In this document: positions 34,756 to 43,513 of the stretch, one piece after another
How positions within the stretch are numbered: the first letter of the stretch is position 1
Layout: each line of letters opens with the position of its first letter
From: Bacteroidales bacterium
GTDB taxonomy: Bacteria; Bacteroidota; Bacteroidia; Bacteroidales; VadinHA17
Length of the DNA: 64,000 nucleotides
Direction: 5' to 3'
NCBI GenBank assembly: GCA_016715075.1
Contig: JADKBK010000004.1
Location: 287,633 to 351,632, forward strand
Program-made: the position numbers and the translations under genes
Notes under the pieces: generated by a model
Told to the model about the DNA's origin: nothing
The model's database searches: none
Seen by the model: the letters and a program-made list of their open reading frames with translations, nothing else

Positions 34756-35529
34756 CTACTTCCTGTTCCTGATATATATATGCTTGATATGATTCTGTCC
34801 TGATTCTCTTTCATCAATCTCAAAATCAAGAGATTTGATTAGCGGGGAAAGTTTTGGAAATCCAAAATTCCTGGGATCAAAATCAGGTTGTTTCTTTAGT
34901 ATCAGGTTACCAACATCGCCAAGAAATGCCCAGCCGTTTTCGTCGGCCAGATCGGTTATGGATGATGCAATAAGCCTTTTTATCGCCCTGGCTGCTGCCA
35001 GTGGACCAGTTTCTTCAACTTTCTTTTTCTTAACTACGGGTTTTCCTTTTTTCCGTGGTTCAGCTGCCGCCTCTGAGGATGGTTCAGGCGATGCAATTAT
35101 TTCAAGATAAATAAACTTATCACAGGCGACAATAAACGGATGAGGAGTTTTTCTTTCTCCGATGCCTATAACTTTCATCCCGGCTTCCCGCAATCTAGTT
35201 GCAAGACGGGTGAAGTCACTGTCACTTGATACTATGCAGAAACCATCTACTTTACCTGAGTAGAGAATATCCATTGCATCAATTATCATGGCAGAGTCGG
35301 TCGAATTCTTCCCTTTTGTGTAGCCGTATTGCTGTACAGGGGTTATGGCATTTTCAAGGAGCACTGATTTCCACCCTGCAATTGTGGGTTTTGTCCAGTC
35401 TCCGTAGATCCTCTTAAAGGTTGGTGTTCCGTATTTTGCGATCTCTTCCAGCATCTCCCTGACTTTGCTGTGCGGGATATTATCAGCATCAATCAGGACA
35501 GCCAGCCGTAAATCGTTAAGTGTTTGCAT
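34756..35529 (-). CDS. NYN (LabA/DUF88) domain nuclease-like protein with OST-HTH
   Basis: 257 residues. N-terminal NYN/PIN-like domain (residues ~8-145): VLIDADNIP, NSTDSAMIIDAMD and VSSDSDFTRLATRL give the acidic residues of the metal site. Charged Lys/Ala/Pro linker (~150-175). C-terminal OST-HTH/LOTUS domain (~180-250) with FLGDVGNLI, FGFPKLSPLI and a final IYIRNRK. The combination is that of RNA-targeting NYN-LOTUS proteins, thought to be ribonucleases or RNA binders. No toxin-antitoxin partner is adjacent. The gene is followed by a purine-rich tandem array. Confidence 0.88.
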   Translation of the reverse strand: MQTLNDLRLAVLIDADNIPHSKVREMLEEIAKYGTPTFKRIYGDWTKPTIAGWKSVLLENAITPVQQYGYTKGKNSTDSAMIIDAMDILYSGKVDGFCIVSSDSDFTRLATRLREAGMKVIGIGERKTPHPFIVACDKFIYLEIIASPEPSSEAAAEPRKKGKPVVKKKKVEETGPLAAARAIKRLIASSITDLADENGWAFLGDVGNLILKKQPDFDPRNFGFPKLSPLIKSLDFEIDERESGQNHIKHIYIRNRK

Positions 35530-35634
35530 AATTATAGTTCAGTTTCTCGACCGCAAGTTAGGCTTTTTCAGCCACAAATGATGTTTCTTTTATGCCAGGA
35601 AGCATTAATTCACAGGAAGAGGAATGGTAATTGC

Positions 35635-37191
35635 TTATTTTTCAGGCCACATTCTTAGCATAACAGTTCCATGTCTCCCTACGCTGGCGGAGTACTTCCC
35701 GTCGAAGCTTCCCAGATCCAGCTGTCTCCAGAGATCTCTCAGCTTTTGTTTACCTGATATGCCCAGATCACTCCATAGAGCAGTTACCTCTGTCTCCGTT
35801 TCTCCCCTGTTGAAGAGGCCTACAGCAATTGATCCATCTTCAAGATCCCTTTTCCACACCTCCAGGTCACCATCTCTGGAAACCCTGTAACCAGGCTTAC
35901 CCAGGGGATCCTGATCGACATCAATTATTTCATCATTTGTAAGAAGGCTCAGGGTAAAATCATCCATCCTTGCTATATCACCGCTGAATATGAGGGGTGC
36001 GGCGACAATACTCCAGAGAGATACATGAGTGTATTGTTCATTCGGTGTAAGAGGAGTTGGGACAGTCTCGCCCTTCCAGTTGCTGAGATACCCAAGAAGA
36101 AGATAGTCAGGGTCATTCCACCCGCCGGGTCCTGCATAAAGGTGAAGGCTGTCGCTGCTGTAAACATCGAATCCATCCCTGAAAAGAGCTTTCCCTATTC
36201 CTTCGAAGGATCCACCAAGGTCACCTGCAGTTCGCCAGCTCTGTCCCCCGATCTTTCTGCCCCATTTCCAGACATCGCCCATGCCATACTGACAGAGATT
36301 CAGGACTATATCCCTGTTTTGTTTTTTAAGGAGCTCACTGATGAGAATATAAGGCTTCTGAAGATCTGAAAGAAGATCTGTTCTGCCGATTTTTGAATAT
36401 GAACACCAGTCATATTTCAGGAAGTCATATCCCCACTCAACATATCTTGCCACATCTTTTTCCTCATTACCATAGGCAGCAGCATATCCTCCGCAGGTAA
36501 GAACTCCCGGGGAGGTATAGATACCTGCCTTTAATCCTTTGGAATGGATATAATCAGTAAGAGCTTTCATATCAGGAAATCGCCCGTTGGCATTTATCAT
36601 CCCGTTTTTATCCCTCTCTTCACCCATAAGTGTTGAATCCGCAGACCCTGGCTTCACTGACCAGCAGTCGTCAATATTAACGTACATATAACCGTGATCA
36701 ATCATACCAGAACTGACCATAGCATCTGCTGCATCGCGCATGATCCTGTCTGTGACATGGTTTTCCCAGACATACCAGCTGTTCCATCCCATATGTGGTG
36801 TCAGGGCAAGGTCATCACCGCACACAATACTGAACTCTCTTTCTGCTTTCCCCAGCTCATTGGTGACCCTGACCGTAGTCATAAATTTGCCTGAGCTGTT
36901 TAATGTCCCGGTAATCATTCCAGTCTCAGGATTACAGGCCAGTCCTTCGGGAAGATTCAGCACCTCATATTTCAAGGGTTTTTTCCCGGTTGCAGGGATT
37001 TTGAACAGAAAAGGAGAACCTGGTCTCACTCCGAATATCTTTGCTCCGTTAATCCTGACATTGGCGGAAGGGGCAGGAGTAAGGATTATTTTAGGTTCGA
37101 CGGCTGAACTTTCCGGACCGGAGCCGCAGGAATTAATAATCAAAAGCAACAGCCCTGTGCCCGCAGCCAGAGCAAAACGCATTTTTTTCAT
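35635..37191 (-). CDS. GH27 alpha-galactosidase, lipoprotein
   Basis: 518 residues. Signal ends in a lipobox-like INSCG (Cys22), so probably a surface or periplasmic lipoprotein. Residues ~35-125 are an Ig-like (He-PIG type) domain, NLPEGLACNPETGMITG being its hallmark. The GH27 barrel starts at LTPHMGWNSWY; nucleophile D261 in LKYDWC and acid/base candidate D324 in SWRTAGDLGG; GGWNDPDYLL follows. A C-terminal beta domain closes the protein. The enzyme removes terminal alpha-galactose (or alpha-N-acetylgalactosamine / arabinopyranose in some members) from glycans. No other glycoside hydrolase is next to it, so it may act alone on galactosides imported by the cell. Confidence 0.92.
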   Translation of the reverse strand: MKKMRFALAAGTGLLLLIINSCGSGPESSAVEPKIILTPAPSANVRINGAKIFGVRPGSPFLFKIPATGKKPLKYEVLNLPEGLACNPETGMITGTLNSSGKFMTTVRVTNELGKAEREFSIVCGDDLALTPHMGWNSWYVWENHVTDRIMRDAADAMVSSGMIDHGYMYVNIDDCWSVKPGSADSTLMGEERDKNGMINANGRFPDMKALTDYIHSKGLKAGIYTSPGVLTCGGYAAAYGNEEKDVARYVEWGYDFLKYDWCSYSKIGRTDLLSDLQKPYILISELLKKQNRDIVLNLCQYGMGDVWKWGRKIGGQSWRTAGDLGGSFEGIGKALFRDGFDVYSSDSLHLYAGPGGWNDPDYLLLGYLSNWKGETVPTPLTPNEQYTHVSLWSIVAAPLIFSGDIARMDDFTLSLLTNDEIIDVDQDPLGKPGYRVSRDGDLEVWKRDLEDGSIAVGLFNRGETETEVTALWSDLGISGKQKLRDLWRQLDLGSFDGKYSASVGRHGTVMLRMWPEK

Positions 37192-37246
37192 ATTCTCAGG
37201 AGGTTATTGTTTGAAATCATTCGTTATCTTTTTCTTCATGAACTGC

Positions 37247-37714
37247 TTATTGTTTCCTTTTTCCTGTTATCTCCTCAATTTCCAGTTTCAGAAGAGTGGT
37301 ATTTCCAAGGTTCCTTTCATCGTAAGTAAACCCTGACCGGCCTGAATAATGTGACATGATACAGTCAAGTCCCGCGATTTTGGCTTCCCTCTCATTAAGT
37401 ACTGAAATCCTGCCATAGCCTACAACGCTGCTGTATTTCATTCCCCAGTCACAGCCATGCTCGCCTTCATAAAGCTCATGGTCTGTATCCAGCGCAAAAC
37501 AGACATAATTGTTTTTTCTGATCATCTCAAGCTTCCTTCCTTCACTGGCACAATGAAAAAAGAAACAAGGATTTTCTCCCCCGCTGTACCCGAAATTCAT
37601 AGTAACAATGTATGGGATATTATTATCAGCAAATGCCACTCTGCATACATCCGATTCAGAAATAATCTGTTCCAGTTCGCTTGTCTCACTTATCTCTCTG
37701 TCTTTTCTCCTCAT
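37247..37714 (-). CDS. Pyridoxamine 5'-phosphate oxidase-fold (NimA-like) flavoprotein
   Basis: 155 residues from ATG 37714. A TTG farther upstream is in frame, but the ATG overlaps the stop of the upstream gene as ATGA, the usual sign of coupling, so I chose it. FMN-binding split-barrel: VCRVAFADNNIPYIVTMNF (strands 1-2) and PCFFFHCASEGRKLEMI (strands 3-4, FMN phosphate loop) with VCFALD next. Family includes nitroimidazole reductases (NimA-like) and general flavin/heme-binding proteins. No Nim-specific residue was checked. Pairing with a DNA-3-methyladenine glycosylase hints at a role in stress or damage response, as inference only. Confidence 0.82.
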   Translation of the reverse strand: MRRKDREISETSELEQIISESDVCRVAFADNNIPYIVTMNFGYSGGENPCFFFHCASEGRKLEMIRKNNYVCFALDTDHELYEGEHGCDWGMKYSSVVGYGRISVLNEREAKIAGLDCIMSHYSGRSGFTYDERNLGNTTLLKLEIEEITGKRKQ

Positions 37715-38295
37715 CTCTTTTCTTTTATTTTGCTTATCCTTGAGTAAACAGGACAATCAGGAGCATGGGCTCCGGGAAGATAGCCCGTGCTCATTAAAAA
37801 TTCATTCACTATCTCGCCTCCGGTAAACCTGAAAGTTTTTTTGAATAGTCTGGTCCATTCCTCCAGGGTTACAGTAGTCAATGATTTTTCATCCAGCCAT
37901 TTACTGAATGATCCTGATTCTTTTCTCAGCCTCAGTATTACGCGGGCATTTTCTATCGCTGCATTTATTTTCAAGCGGTTTCTGATTATGCCCGGATCAT
38001 TCATGAGTCGCTGAATATCCCCGTCATTATATTCTGCAACTTTTTCAATATTGAAATTATCGAAAGCCTTTCGAAAATTATGCTGTTTTTTAAGGATCAG
38101 GATCCAGCTAAGCCCTGCCTGGTTTATTTCGAACATTAGTCTTTCAAACAACTCATCATCGTTCTGAAGGGGAAAGCCGTAATGATTATCATGGTACTCT
38201 TTATGCAGCAGCTGGGTGTCTCCGGTAATTGTGCTGATATATTCGCAGTATGTCATAAATGATTTGTTGAGATTTAATTTTTTAATGAACGACAT
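37711..38295 (-). CDS. tag: DNA-3-methyladenine glycosylase I
   Basis: 194 residues. Tag signature: EYHDNHYGFPLQNDDELFE (N-terminal helix with the zinc-ligand histidine), FEINQAGLSWILILKKQ (alkyl-base pocket) and the C-terminal zinc ligands in HAPDCPVY. A TYCEY cysteine near residue 17 completes the zinc site. It excises 3-methyladenine from alkylated DNA. The ATG at 38295 gives 13 extra residues before TYCEY; an ATG at 38256 is an equally good start. ATGA overlap with the downstream PNPOx-fold gene. Confidence 0.92.
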   Translation of the reverse strand: MSFIKKLNLNKSFMTYCEYISTITGDTQLLHKEYHDNHYGFPLQNDDELFERLMFEINQAGLSWILILKKQHNFRKAFDNFNIEKVAEYNDGDIQRLMNDPGIIRNRLKINAAIENARVILRLRKESGSFSKWLDEKSLTTVTLEEWTRLFKKTFRFTGGEIVNEFLMSTGYLPGAHAPDCPVYSRISKIKEKR

Positions 38296-38345
38296 TTCTT
38301 ATATTAAGACCTTTCACTCCTGTTTTATCGCGGATGTCGAATATT

Positions 38346-38378
38346 TTTGAATAAAAGTAAAGAATTTTGTTAACTTTG
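38346..38378 (+). promoter_or_regulatory. Bacteroidota-type promoter of bTHX
   Basis: TTTG (38346-38349), 21-base spacer, TAACTTTG (38371-38378): both boxes match the Bacteroidota housekeeping consensus TTTG / TAnnTTTG exactly. Expected start site about 38385, leaving a ~40-base leader. Confidence 0.75.
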
Positions 38379-38424
38379 CCTATATCCTTCAATCAGGATT
38401 GCTAAATAATCAAAATTGTCTATT

Positions 38425-38736
38425 ATGGGAAAAGGTGATAAAAAATCAAGACGGGGCAAAATCATACTTGGAACATTTGGTATCAGAAGGCGCCGTAAAA
38501 AAGTAAATAGTCCGGAAGTTAAACCATTGATCGAGACCGGAAGCAAAGATACAAAAGATAAAAGACCAGTCAGGGAAAAAGCCGAAATCAAAGAGGTGAA
38601 GAGTTCATCTGAAGTTAAGGAACCTAAAGCCCCAAAAGAGAAAGCAGCTCCAAAAGCGACAAAAACTGCAAAAGAAAAGAAAGATGTTGCAGAGGGTGTT
38701 GCTGAACCAAAGCCTAAAAAAGAGAAAAAGAGTTAA
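38425..38736 (+). CDS. Small-subunit ribosomal protein bTHX with long Lys-rich tail
   Basis: 103 residues from ATG 38425 (a TTG three codons earlier is less likely). The first ~25 residues, MGKGDKKSRRGKI then GTFGIRRRRKK, are the bTHX signature of Thermus and Bacteroidota ribosomes. THX is usually 25-60 residues. Here residues ~30-103 form an extra Lys/Glu/Pro/Ala-rich tail with APKEKAAPKATKTAKEKK repeats, presumably disordered. THX stabilises the 30S head. A perfect-consensus promoter lies 47 bp upstream and a frameshifted GNAT gene follows 8 bp downstream. Confidence 0.88.
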   Translation: MGKGDKKSRRGKIILGTFGIRRRRKKVNSPEVKPLIETGSKDTKDKRPVREKAEIKEVKSSSEVKEPKAPKEKAAPKATKTAKEKKDVAEGVAEPKPKKEKKS

Positions 38737-38744
38737 TCATCATA

Positions 38745-39283
38745 ATGGAAATTCTTTTTGAGGGAATAATTCTTAGGCCATGGTCACTCAATGATGCTGC
38801 ACATCTTGCTGAAATAGCGAATAACAAAAATATTGCCGACAATCTGCAGGATCTGTTTCCTAATCCATATTCAATTAAGGATGCCAGAAAGTGGATACGG
38901 ACAGTCATACCGGTTGAACCTCCCCATAATTTTGCGATTTTATCAGGCGGCGTGGTAGTCGGTAATATAGGGTTTCTCCCAAAAGAGAATATTTACAGGA
39001 AGAATGTTGAAATAGGATATTTCATTTCTGAAAGCACTGGGGGCAGGGAATCGCGCCCCGGGCAGTTAAGGCTATCACAACATATGCGTTCAGTAATTTT
39101 GATATAGTCAGGGTATATGCAGAGACTTTTGGCGACAATTTACGTTCCAGGAGAACGCTTGAAAAAGCAGGATTTAAGCTTGAAGCCACAATCAGGAGTA
39201 ATATCATCAAAAATGAGATCTTAAAAGACAGCTGTATCTATTCTGTTCTGAAGGAAGATTTCATGTATTTACTAACCACATAG
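38745..39283 (+). pseudogene. GNAT N-acetyltransferase (RimJ/RimL-like) with -1 frameshift
   Basis: The N-terminal 96 residues (ILRPWSLNDA, FAILSGGVVVGNIGF, VEIGYFIS) are a RimJ/RimL-type GNAT. At base ~39035 the frame breaks; the sequence WGQGIAPRAVKAITTYAF, the expected acetyl-CoA-binding loop, continues one frame over and ends RTLEKAGFKLEA... at the stop 39281-39283. Inserting one base, best as a second C after GAAAGC (giving SHWGQGIA), restores a 179-residue protein. Its role, if functional, would be acetylation of a ribosomal or small-molecule amine; the bTHX neighbour is only suggestive. Frameshift or one-base sequencing error. Confidence 0.85.
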
Positions 39284-39302
39284 CAGAACTGCTTAACGAT
39301 TT

Positions 39303-39377
39303 AGTGATCTGTTTAACAATAGAGTGATCTGTTTAACCACTGAGGAACACGGGGTTTTCACGGAGTTTCACGGAGTT
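39303..39377. repeat. Direct repeat plus CACGGAG repeat copy
   Basis: AGTGATCTGTTTAAC occurs at 39303-39317 and 39323-39337. It is followed by AGGAACACGGGGTTTTCACGGAGTTTCACGGAG, which matches the left half of the repeat at 26.78 kb. Confidence 0.75.
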
Positions 39378-39422
39378 TTTTCTGATTACCCTCCGCCTGG
39401 TCTTCGCCAAGGCTTCGGCCAT

Positions 39423-39517
39423 GCGCCCTGCGCCCTGCGCCCTGAGCCCTGAGCCCTGCGCCCCCAGCCCTGAGCCCTGAGCCCTGAGCCCTGCGCCCTG
39501 CACCCTGCGCCCTGAGC
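39423..39517. repeat. GCCCTGMGC 9-mer tandem repeat
   Basis: About ten copies of GCCCTGCGC / GCCCTGAGC in near-perfect phase. It ends six bases before the complement of the stop codon of the ThDP enzyme gene; in that transcript's sense direction it is G-rich (GGGCTCAGGGCGCAGG). Frames across it give low-complexity Ala/Gln/Gly/Ser peptides, not proteins. Confidence 0.95.
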
Positions 39518-39523
39518 TTCCTC

Positions 39524-41116
39524 TCATCTCCTGACAATAAGCCACCGGTACTCTTCAGGATCAATAACGGCATTAATTATAACAGGTTCATTTTCAGCCA
39601 GAGCCTCGATAATTGATTTTCTCATTGAATCGTCAGAATCAGCCCTCAGGACCTTTACGCCAAGGAATATTCCCGAACCAAAAAGATCATCCTGATAGAG
39701 TGTTGTTCCATATGGAGAAAGGTTCTTCCATGATTGCTTCACCTTGATAAGATTAAGTTCCCCATCTGAAAAAACAACGATAATCACAGGCAGACCATAT
39801 CTTTTAGCAGTTATGATTTCTCCGGCATTCATCAGGAATCCACCGTCGCCTGTCACACATACAACAGTTGATTGCCTGTTGGTTAACTGGGCAGCAAGAG
39901 CTGCAGGGATACCAAACCCCATTCCAGACCAGCCATTGGTCATAATGATTTTTCCCCTGCTTCCGGTGTGCCAGTACTGTCCGATAAGATGCAAATGGGA
40001 TCCGACATCGGTGGTTAGAGTTACATCGGACGGAAGTTCCTCACGGAGTATCTTCAGAGCTGCAGAGGGACCGAAATGGTGAGTAAACCCGTTGAATACT
40101 GCCAACATCTCCCCGCGAATATCGGCTATCAGCGATTGTTCAAATATCAGGGAGCCCTGGTTAAGATTCCCGAGGATTCTGAACCACTCTTCAGGTGGAC
40201 CTGAATATTGTTCGGCATTGATTCCGGGTGGCATATCGGTTTCCTGAATATCAAAATGCAGCAGCGGGATTTCAGGCATCCATGATTCATAGTTGAACTC
40301 AACAGGATCGTACCCGAGACCAATTACCAGGTCACTCTTCCCTGTTATATCTTCCAGGTAATCGCTTAGTGAATGGAACAGTACCCCAGCGTAGCACGGA
40401 TGATTCTCGGGAATAATCCCCTTCGCCATTGGTGTAATTATTACCGGTATTTTGTATTTTTCCAGGAAAGAGATGAGTCCGGTACCAATGTCCAGCCTGG
40501 CTGCAGTCAGTCCCACAGCAATAACCGGCCGTCGGGATCTGTCAAGAAGTGTCAGTATTTTCTGGATATTATTATTTAAATTTCCTCTCACAGGTTTGTA
40601 TCCGGGTGTATCCGTAATCACCGCTTCCCTGTCACAAATATCAGCAGGGAGACCTATATGTACCGGTCCCGGATAACCGTCAAGGCACAAGCCGAGAGCA
40701 GATTCCAGTACCTCAGCATAATTCCCTTCGCTTAATCTGTAAGTTGCCTTGGTTATCGGTTCAAAAAGCTTCTGGTGATTGATGTTCATCTGTGATGTCC
40801 GGTAAATCATCCTGTCATCCATTTCGCTGGTGAAGACAATTACAGGGGAGCGGTCAAGAAAGGCACCTCCGACACCTGTGGCAATATTGGTTGCCCCAGG
40901 GCCAAATGTTGAGTGGCAGACTCCTGGAATGCCTGTCAGTCTAGCAGATACATCTGCCATTATACCGGCAGCAGCTTCATTTGATGTAAGTATAAACTCT
41001 ATCCCGGCATTCCTTAATGCCTCCATCAGCGGAATTGAAGGACCTCCGGGGATTCCGAATACATATCTCACTCCATGCTCAGATAACTGACTGGCAATAT
41101 AATCTGCAATAGTCAT
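39524..41116 (-). CDS. Acetolactate-synthase-like ThDP-dependent enzyme
   Basis: 530 residues, three-domain ThDP fold. N-terminal Pyr domain with the activating glutamate E47 (SNEAAAG) and STFGPGATN; central domain of ~130 residues (RSRRPVIAVGLTAA); C-terminal PP domain with TDVGSH, NGWSGMGFGIPAALAA and the ThDP-Mg motif GDGGFLMNAGE followed after ~25 residues by SDGELN in place of the usual N-N. Family includes acetolactate synthase, benzoylformate decarboxylase and sulfopyruvate or oxalyl-CoA types. No ilvN or amino-acid genes are nearby, so a catabolic role is more likely than isoleucine/valine synthesis. Specificity cannot be read from the sequence. Confidence 0.85.
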   Translation of the reverse strand: MTIADYIASQLSEHGVRYVFGIPGGPSIPLMEALRNAGIEFILTSNEAAAGIMADVSARLTGIPGVCHSTFGPGATNIATGVGGAFLDRSPVIVFTSEMDDRMIYRTSQMNINHQKLFEPITKATYRLSEGNYAEVLESALGLCLDGYPGPVHIGLPADICDREAVITDTPGYKPVRGNLNNNIQKILTLLDRSRRPVIAVGLTAARLDIGTGLISFLEKYKIPVIITPMAKGIIPENHPCYAGVLFHSLSDYLEDITGKSDLVIGLGYDPVEFNYESWMPEIPLLHFDIQETDMPPGINAEQYSGPPEEWFRILGNLNQGSLIFEQSLIADIRGEMLAVFNGFTHHFGPSAALKILREELPSDVTLTTDVGSHLHLIGQYWHTGSRGKIIMTNGWSGMGFGIPAALAAQLTNRQSTVVCVTGDGGFLMNAGEIITAKRYGLPVIIVVFSDGELNLIKVKQSWKNLSPYGTTLYQDDLFGSGIFLGVKVLRADSDDSMRKSIIEALAENEPVIINAVIDPEEYRWLIVRR

Positions 41117-41140
41117 ACGTATAACAACTTAATTGATAAA

Positions 41141-41174
41141 CAAATCTATCAAATATTCTGATCAGATCGCTAAA
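41141..41174 (-). promoter_or_regulatory. Likely promoter of the ThDP enzyme gene
   Basis: On the minus strand: TTTA, 22-base spacer, TAGATTTG (perfect -7 box). Leader about 20 bases. Confidence 0.5.
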
Positions 41175-41225
41175 AATCAGAATTCAAATTTCCTGATGCC
41201 TGTCTGACCGATTTTTTTCTGATAT

Positions 41226-41540
41226 TTGCCATTTCATATTTTCTTATTGAACAGAAAAGCAAATACAATTTTCCGGGTCATAATTGCCTGTCTTTTATGG
41301 TCTTCTGCTTATGCCGGGATGAAGCCTGGTCTTCAGTATGATACTCCTTTCCATTTTGCAGGTCTGCGGTTTATCATATCAGGACTTATCATTTTATCTT
41401 TTACAATATCACCGCGTATCTGTTTCAGGATGATAGCTGAAAACCGTCGGCTTACAGGAATTATTATTACAGGATCCCTGATATTGTTTTTCACCAGTAA
41501 CAGAGTATCCGATTCAGAAACTTATTCAGTTCATCTATGA
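41226..41540 (+). pseudogene. Truncated EamA/DMT-family transporter remnant
   Basis: About 105 codons from a TTG; residues ~14-65 read as the first two membrane segments of an EamA-type drug/metabolite transporter (FRVIIACLLWSSAYAGMKPG, then FAGLRFIISGLIIL). The frame ends soon after the third predicted helix with unrelated sequence. A normal EamA protein has ten helices and ~300 residues, and the next gene starts at once, so two thirds are deleted. No single-base change would restore it. Confidence 0.7.
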
Positions 41541-43366
41541 AGAAAAGAATCATTGCATTAGCTTCTTATTCCATATTCTGGCTTTTCTATTTCTTTATAG
41601 CCAGGCTGATTTTCATCGTTTTTCAGCATGAAATTGCATTCAACAATAGTACAGGAGAACTTCTGGCAACTTTCTGGCATGGCTCCAAACTTGATATCTC
41701 GACAACGGGTTATTATCTCCTGATTCCTGTTCTTGCAGCAATACCAGGTATCTATTTTAATGGCAACTGGTATAAAATTCTCATGAGGTGGTATTCATAT
41801 TTTCTGATTATTTTCTCCTCCATAATCCTGGTGTCGGATGCAAATCTTTATTCCTACTGGAGTTTCAGAATGGATTATACTCCTATGTTATATCTTAAGA
41901 CTCCCGGAGAGGCAATGGCATCTGTGAGTACACTGAAAGCCATTACTTTCTTTTCCACAATTGTAGTGATCTCATCCTTCTTTATTTTAATCTATTATAC
42001 ATTCATTGACAGGTTATTTTCTGACTTTAAAAGACAAGGAATTGGATGGATACCTGCTTTCATTGTCCTTTTTGGTTCGCTGATTATACCGATAAGGGGA
42101 GGTTTCGGAATAGCACCGATCAATGCCGGTACTGTCTATTTCAGCCAGAAAATGTTTCTTAACCACGCCGCAATAAATGCAATATGGAATGTCGGGACTT
42201 CTGCATTCACACAGAAACCGGTTAAAAACCCATACAGCTTTGGCAGCCTCGGGGAGGCTAAATCGCTTGTTGATACGCTTACCGCTGATGGCGGTGTCCC
42301 TGAAAAAGTGCTGAATACTAGCCGGCCAAACATAATGATAATCATCCTTGAGAGTTTCAGCGGATATCTGATCGGTGGGCTCGGTGGCGACTCTCTTGTG
42401 ACACCCAATTTCAACAGATATGCGAGGGAGGGAATATTGTTTTCAAATTTCTATGCATCGGGAACAAGGACTGATAAGGCTATACCGGCTATTCTTGATG
42501 GTTATCCGGCACTGCCGGCCCAATCTGTAATCAAAGAGCCAAAGAAGAGTCAGTCGCTTCCTAATATTGTTAAAACACTTATCGATAAGGGATACAACAG
42601 TAGTTTCTGGTATGGAGGAGAGATTAATTTTGCCAATTTTAATTCTTTTGTCATAGGATCAGGATTCCGGCAAATAATAACTAAAGACAATTTTAACCCT
42701 GCTGACTATAATTCCAAATGGGGAGTACATGATCATGTAATGTTCAGAACACTTGAAGATTCTATGAAAAGTATTAAAGAGCCATTTGTGGATGTTGTGC
42801 TGACCCTGTCAAGCCATGAACCATTTGATGTCCCCATGGAGCCCGTATTCAAAGCCAATAGCAGTCTGGCAAAATATAAGAACTCAGTTTTTTATGCTGA
42901 TTCTGCACTGGGTTCATTTCTTGACAAAGCGAGTAAGACAGACTGGTGGAAGAGAACCCTTGTAATCATGGTAGCAGACCATTGCAGCAGGGTTACTTCG
43001 GAGATACCAATGTATTCTCTGGAAGCATTCAAAATACCAATGCTGTGGATCGGAGGTGCAATATCAAAACCCGGAATCAGAATTGAAAAGGTCGGATCAC
43101 AGGCAGATATCCCGGTTACATTATTGCGTCAGCTAGGTATGTCAGATGTTTTCCCTTTCGGTAAGGATCTTTTGGCCGGAAAATCTGCCTCCTTTGCCTT
43201 TTATGCTTTCAACGAAGGTTTCGGCTTTGTGACAGACAGCTCTGCCGTTGCCTATGATCATAAGCTTAAAAAACCCGTGCTGATGACCGGCAAAGATCCT
43301 GGTTTGGCTGAAAAAAGCGGAAAATCTTACCTGCAGGTTCTGTTTGATGACTATCTGAAGAGGTAA
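41537..43366 (+). CDS. LtaS-like membrane sulfatase-fold phosphoglycerol transferase
   Basis: 609 residues. Five hydrophobic segments in residues ~5-230, then an extracytoplasmic alkaline-phosphatase/sulfatase-fold domain (~255-600). Domain markers: IIILESFSG (metal-binding Glu), GTRTDKAI with T312 at the position of the catalytic threonine of LtaS, VLTLSSHEPF, and VADHCSR (metal-binding Asp-His). LtaS-type enzymes transfer glycerol-phosphate from lipids to polymers; Bacteroidota homologues probably decorate glycans or lipid A-like molecules with phosphoglycerol or phosphoethanolamine. Four-base overlap with the EamA remnant. Confidence 0.87.
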   Translation: MKKRIIALASYSIFWLFYFFIARLIFIVFQHEIAFNNSTGELLATFWHGSKLDISTTGYYLLIPVLAAIPGIYFNGNWYKILMRWYSYFLIIFSSIILVSDANLYSYWSFRMDYTPMLYLKTPGEAMASVSTLKAITFFSTIVVISSFFILIYYTFIDRLFSDFKRQGIGWIPAFIVLFGSLIIPIRGGFGIAPINAGTVYFSQKMFLNHAAINAIWNVGTSAFTQKPVKNPYSFGSLGEAKSLVDTLTADGGVPEKVLNTSRPNIMIIILESFSGYLIGGLGGDSLVTPNFNRYAREGILFSNFYASGTRTDKAIPAILDGYPALPAQSVIKEPKKSQSLPNIVKTLIDKGYNSSFWYGGEINFANFNSFVIGSGFRQIITKDNFNPADYNSKWGVHDHVMFRTLEDSMKSIKEPFVDVVLTLSSHEPFDVPMEPVFKANSSLAKYKNSVFYADSALGSFLDKASKTDWWKRTLVIMVADHCSRVTSEIPMYSLEAFKIPMLWIGGAISKPGIRIEKVGSQADIPVTLLRQLGMSDVFPFGKDLLAGKSASFAFYAFNEGFGFVTDSSAVAYDHKLKKPVLMTGKDPGLAEKSGKSYLQVLFDDYLKR

Positions 43367-43513
43367 ACAAGGGTATAATCCCGAACCAACTAAATCATTT
43401 TTCTGTTGGTAAGCTGACTCATTTTATTGTATCTTTAACCATTCTTTAAGAAAAAAGTTACACAGGAAGCTTCTTTTAATAAAATTTATTTCCGGATCCA
43501 ATAGAATGAATTC

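Noticed and set aside
34310..34829. Minus-strand open frames of Cys/Ala/Leu/Phe- and Arg/Glu-rich peptides
   Set aside because: They are translations of the 9-mer arrays, and the last one crosses the NYN stop region in another frame.
39333..39573. Ala/Gln/Gly/Ser-rich minus-strand frames
   Set aside because: Translation of the GCCCTGMGC array.
39524..41116. Biosynthetic acetolactate synthase large subunit (ilvB)
   Set aside because: No ilvN, ilvC or leu gene is adjacent, and the usual N-N element after GDGG is altered; kept as ALS-like only.
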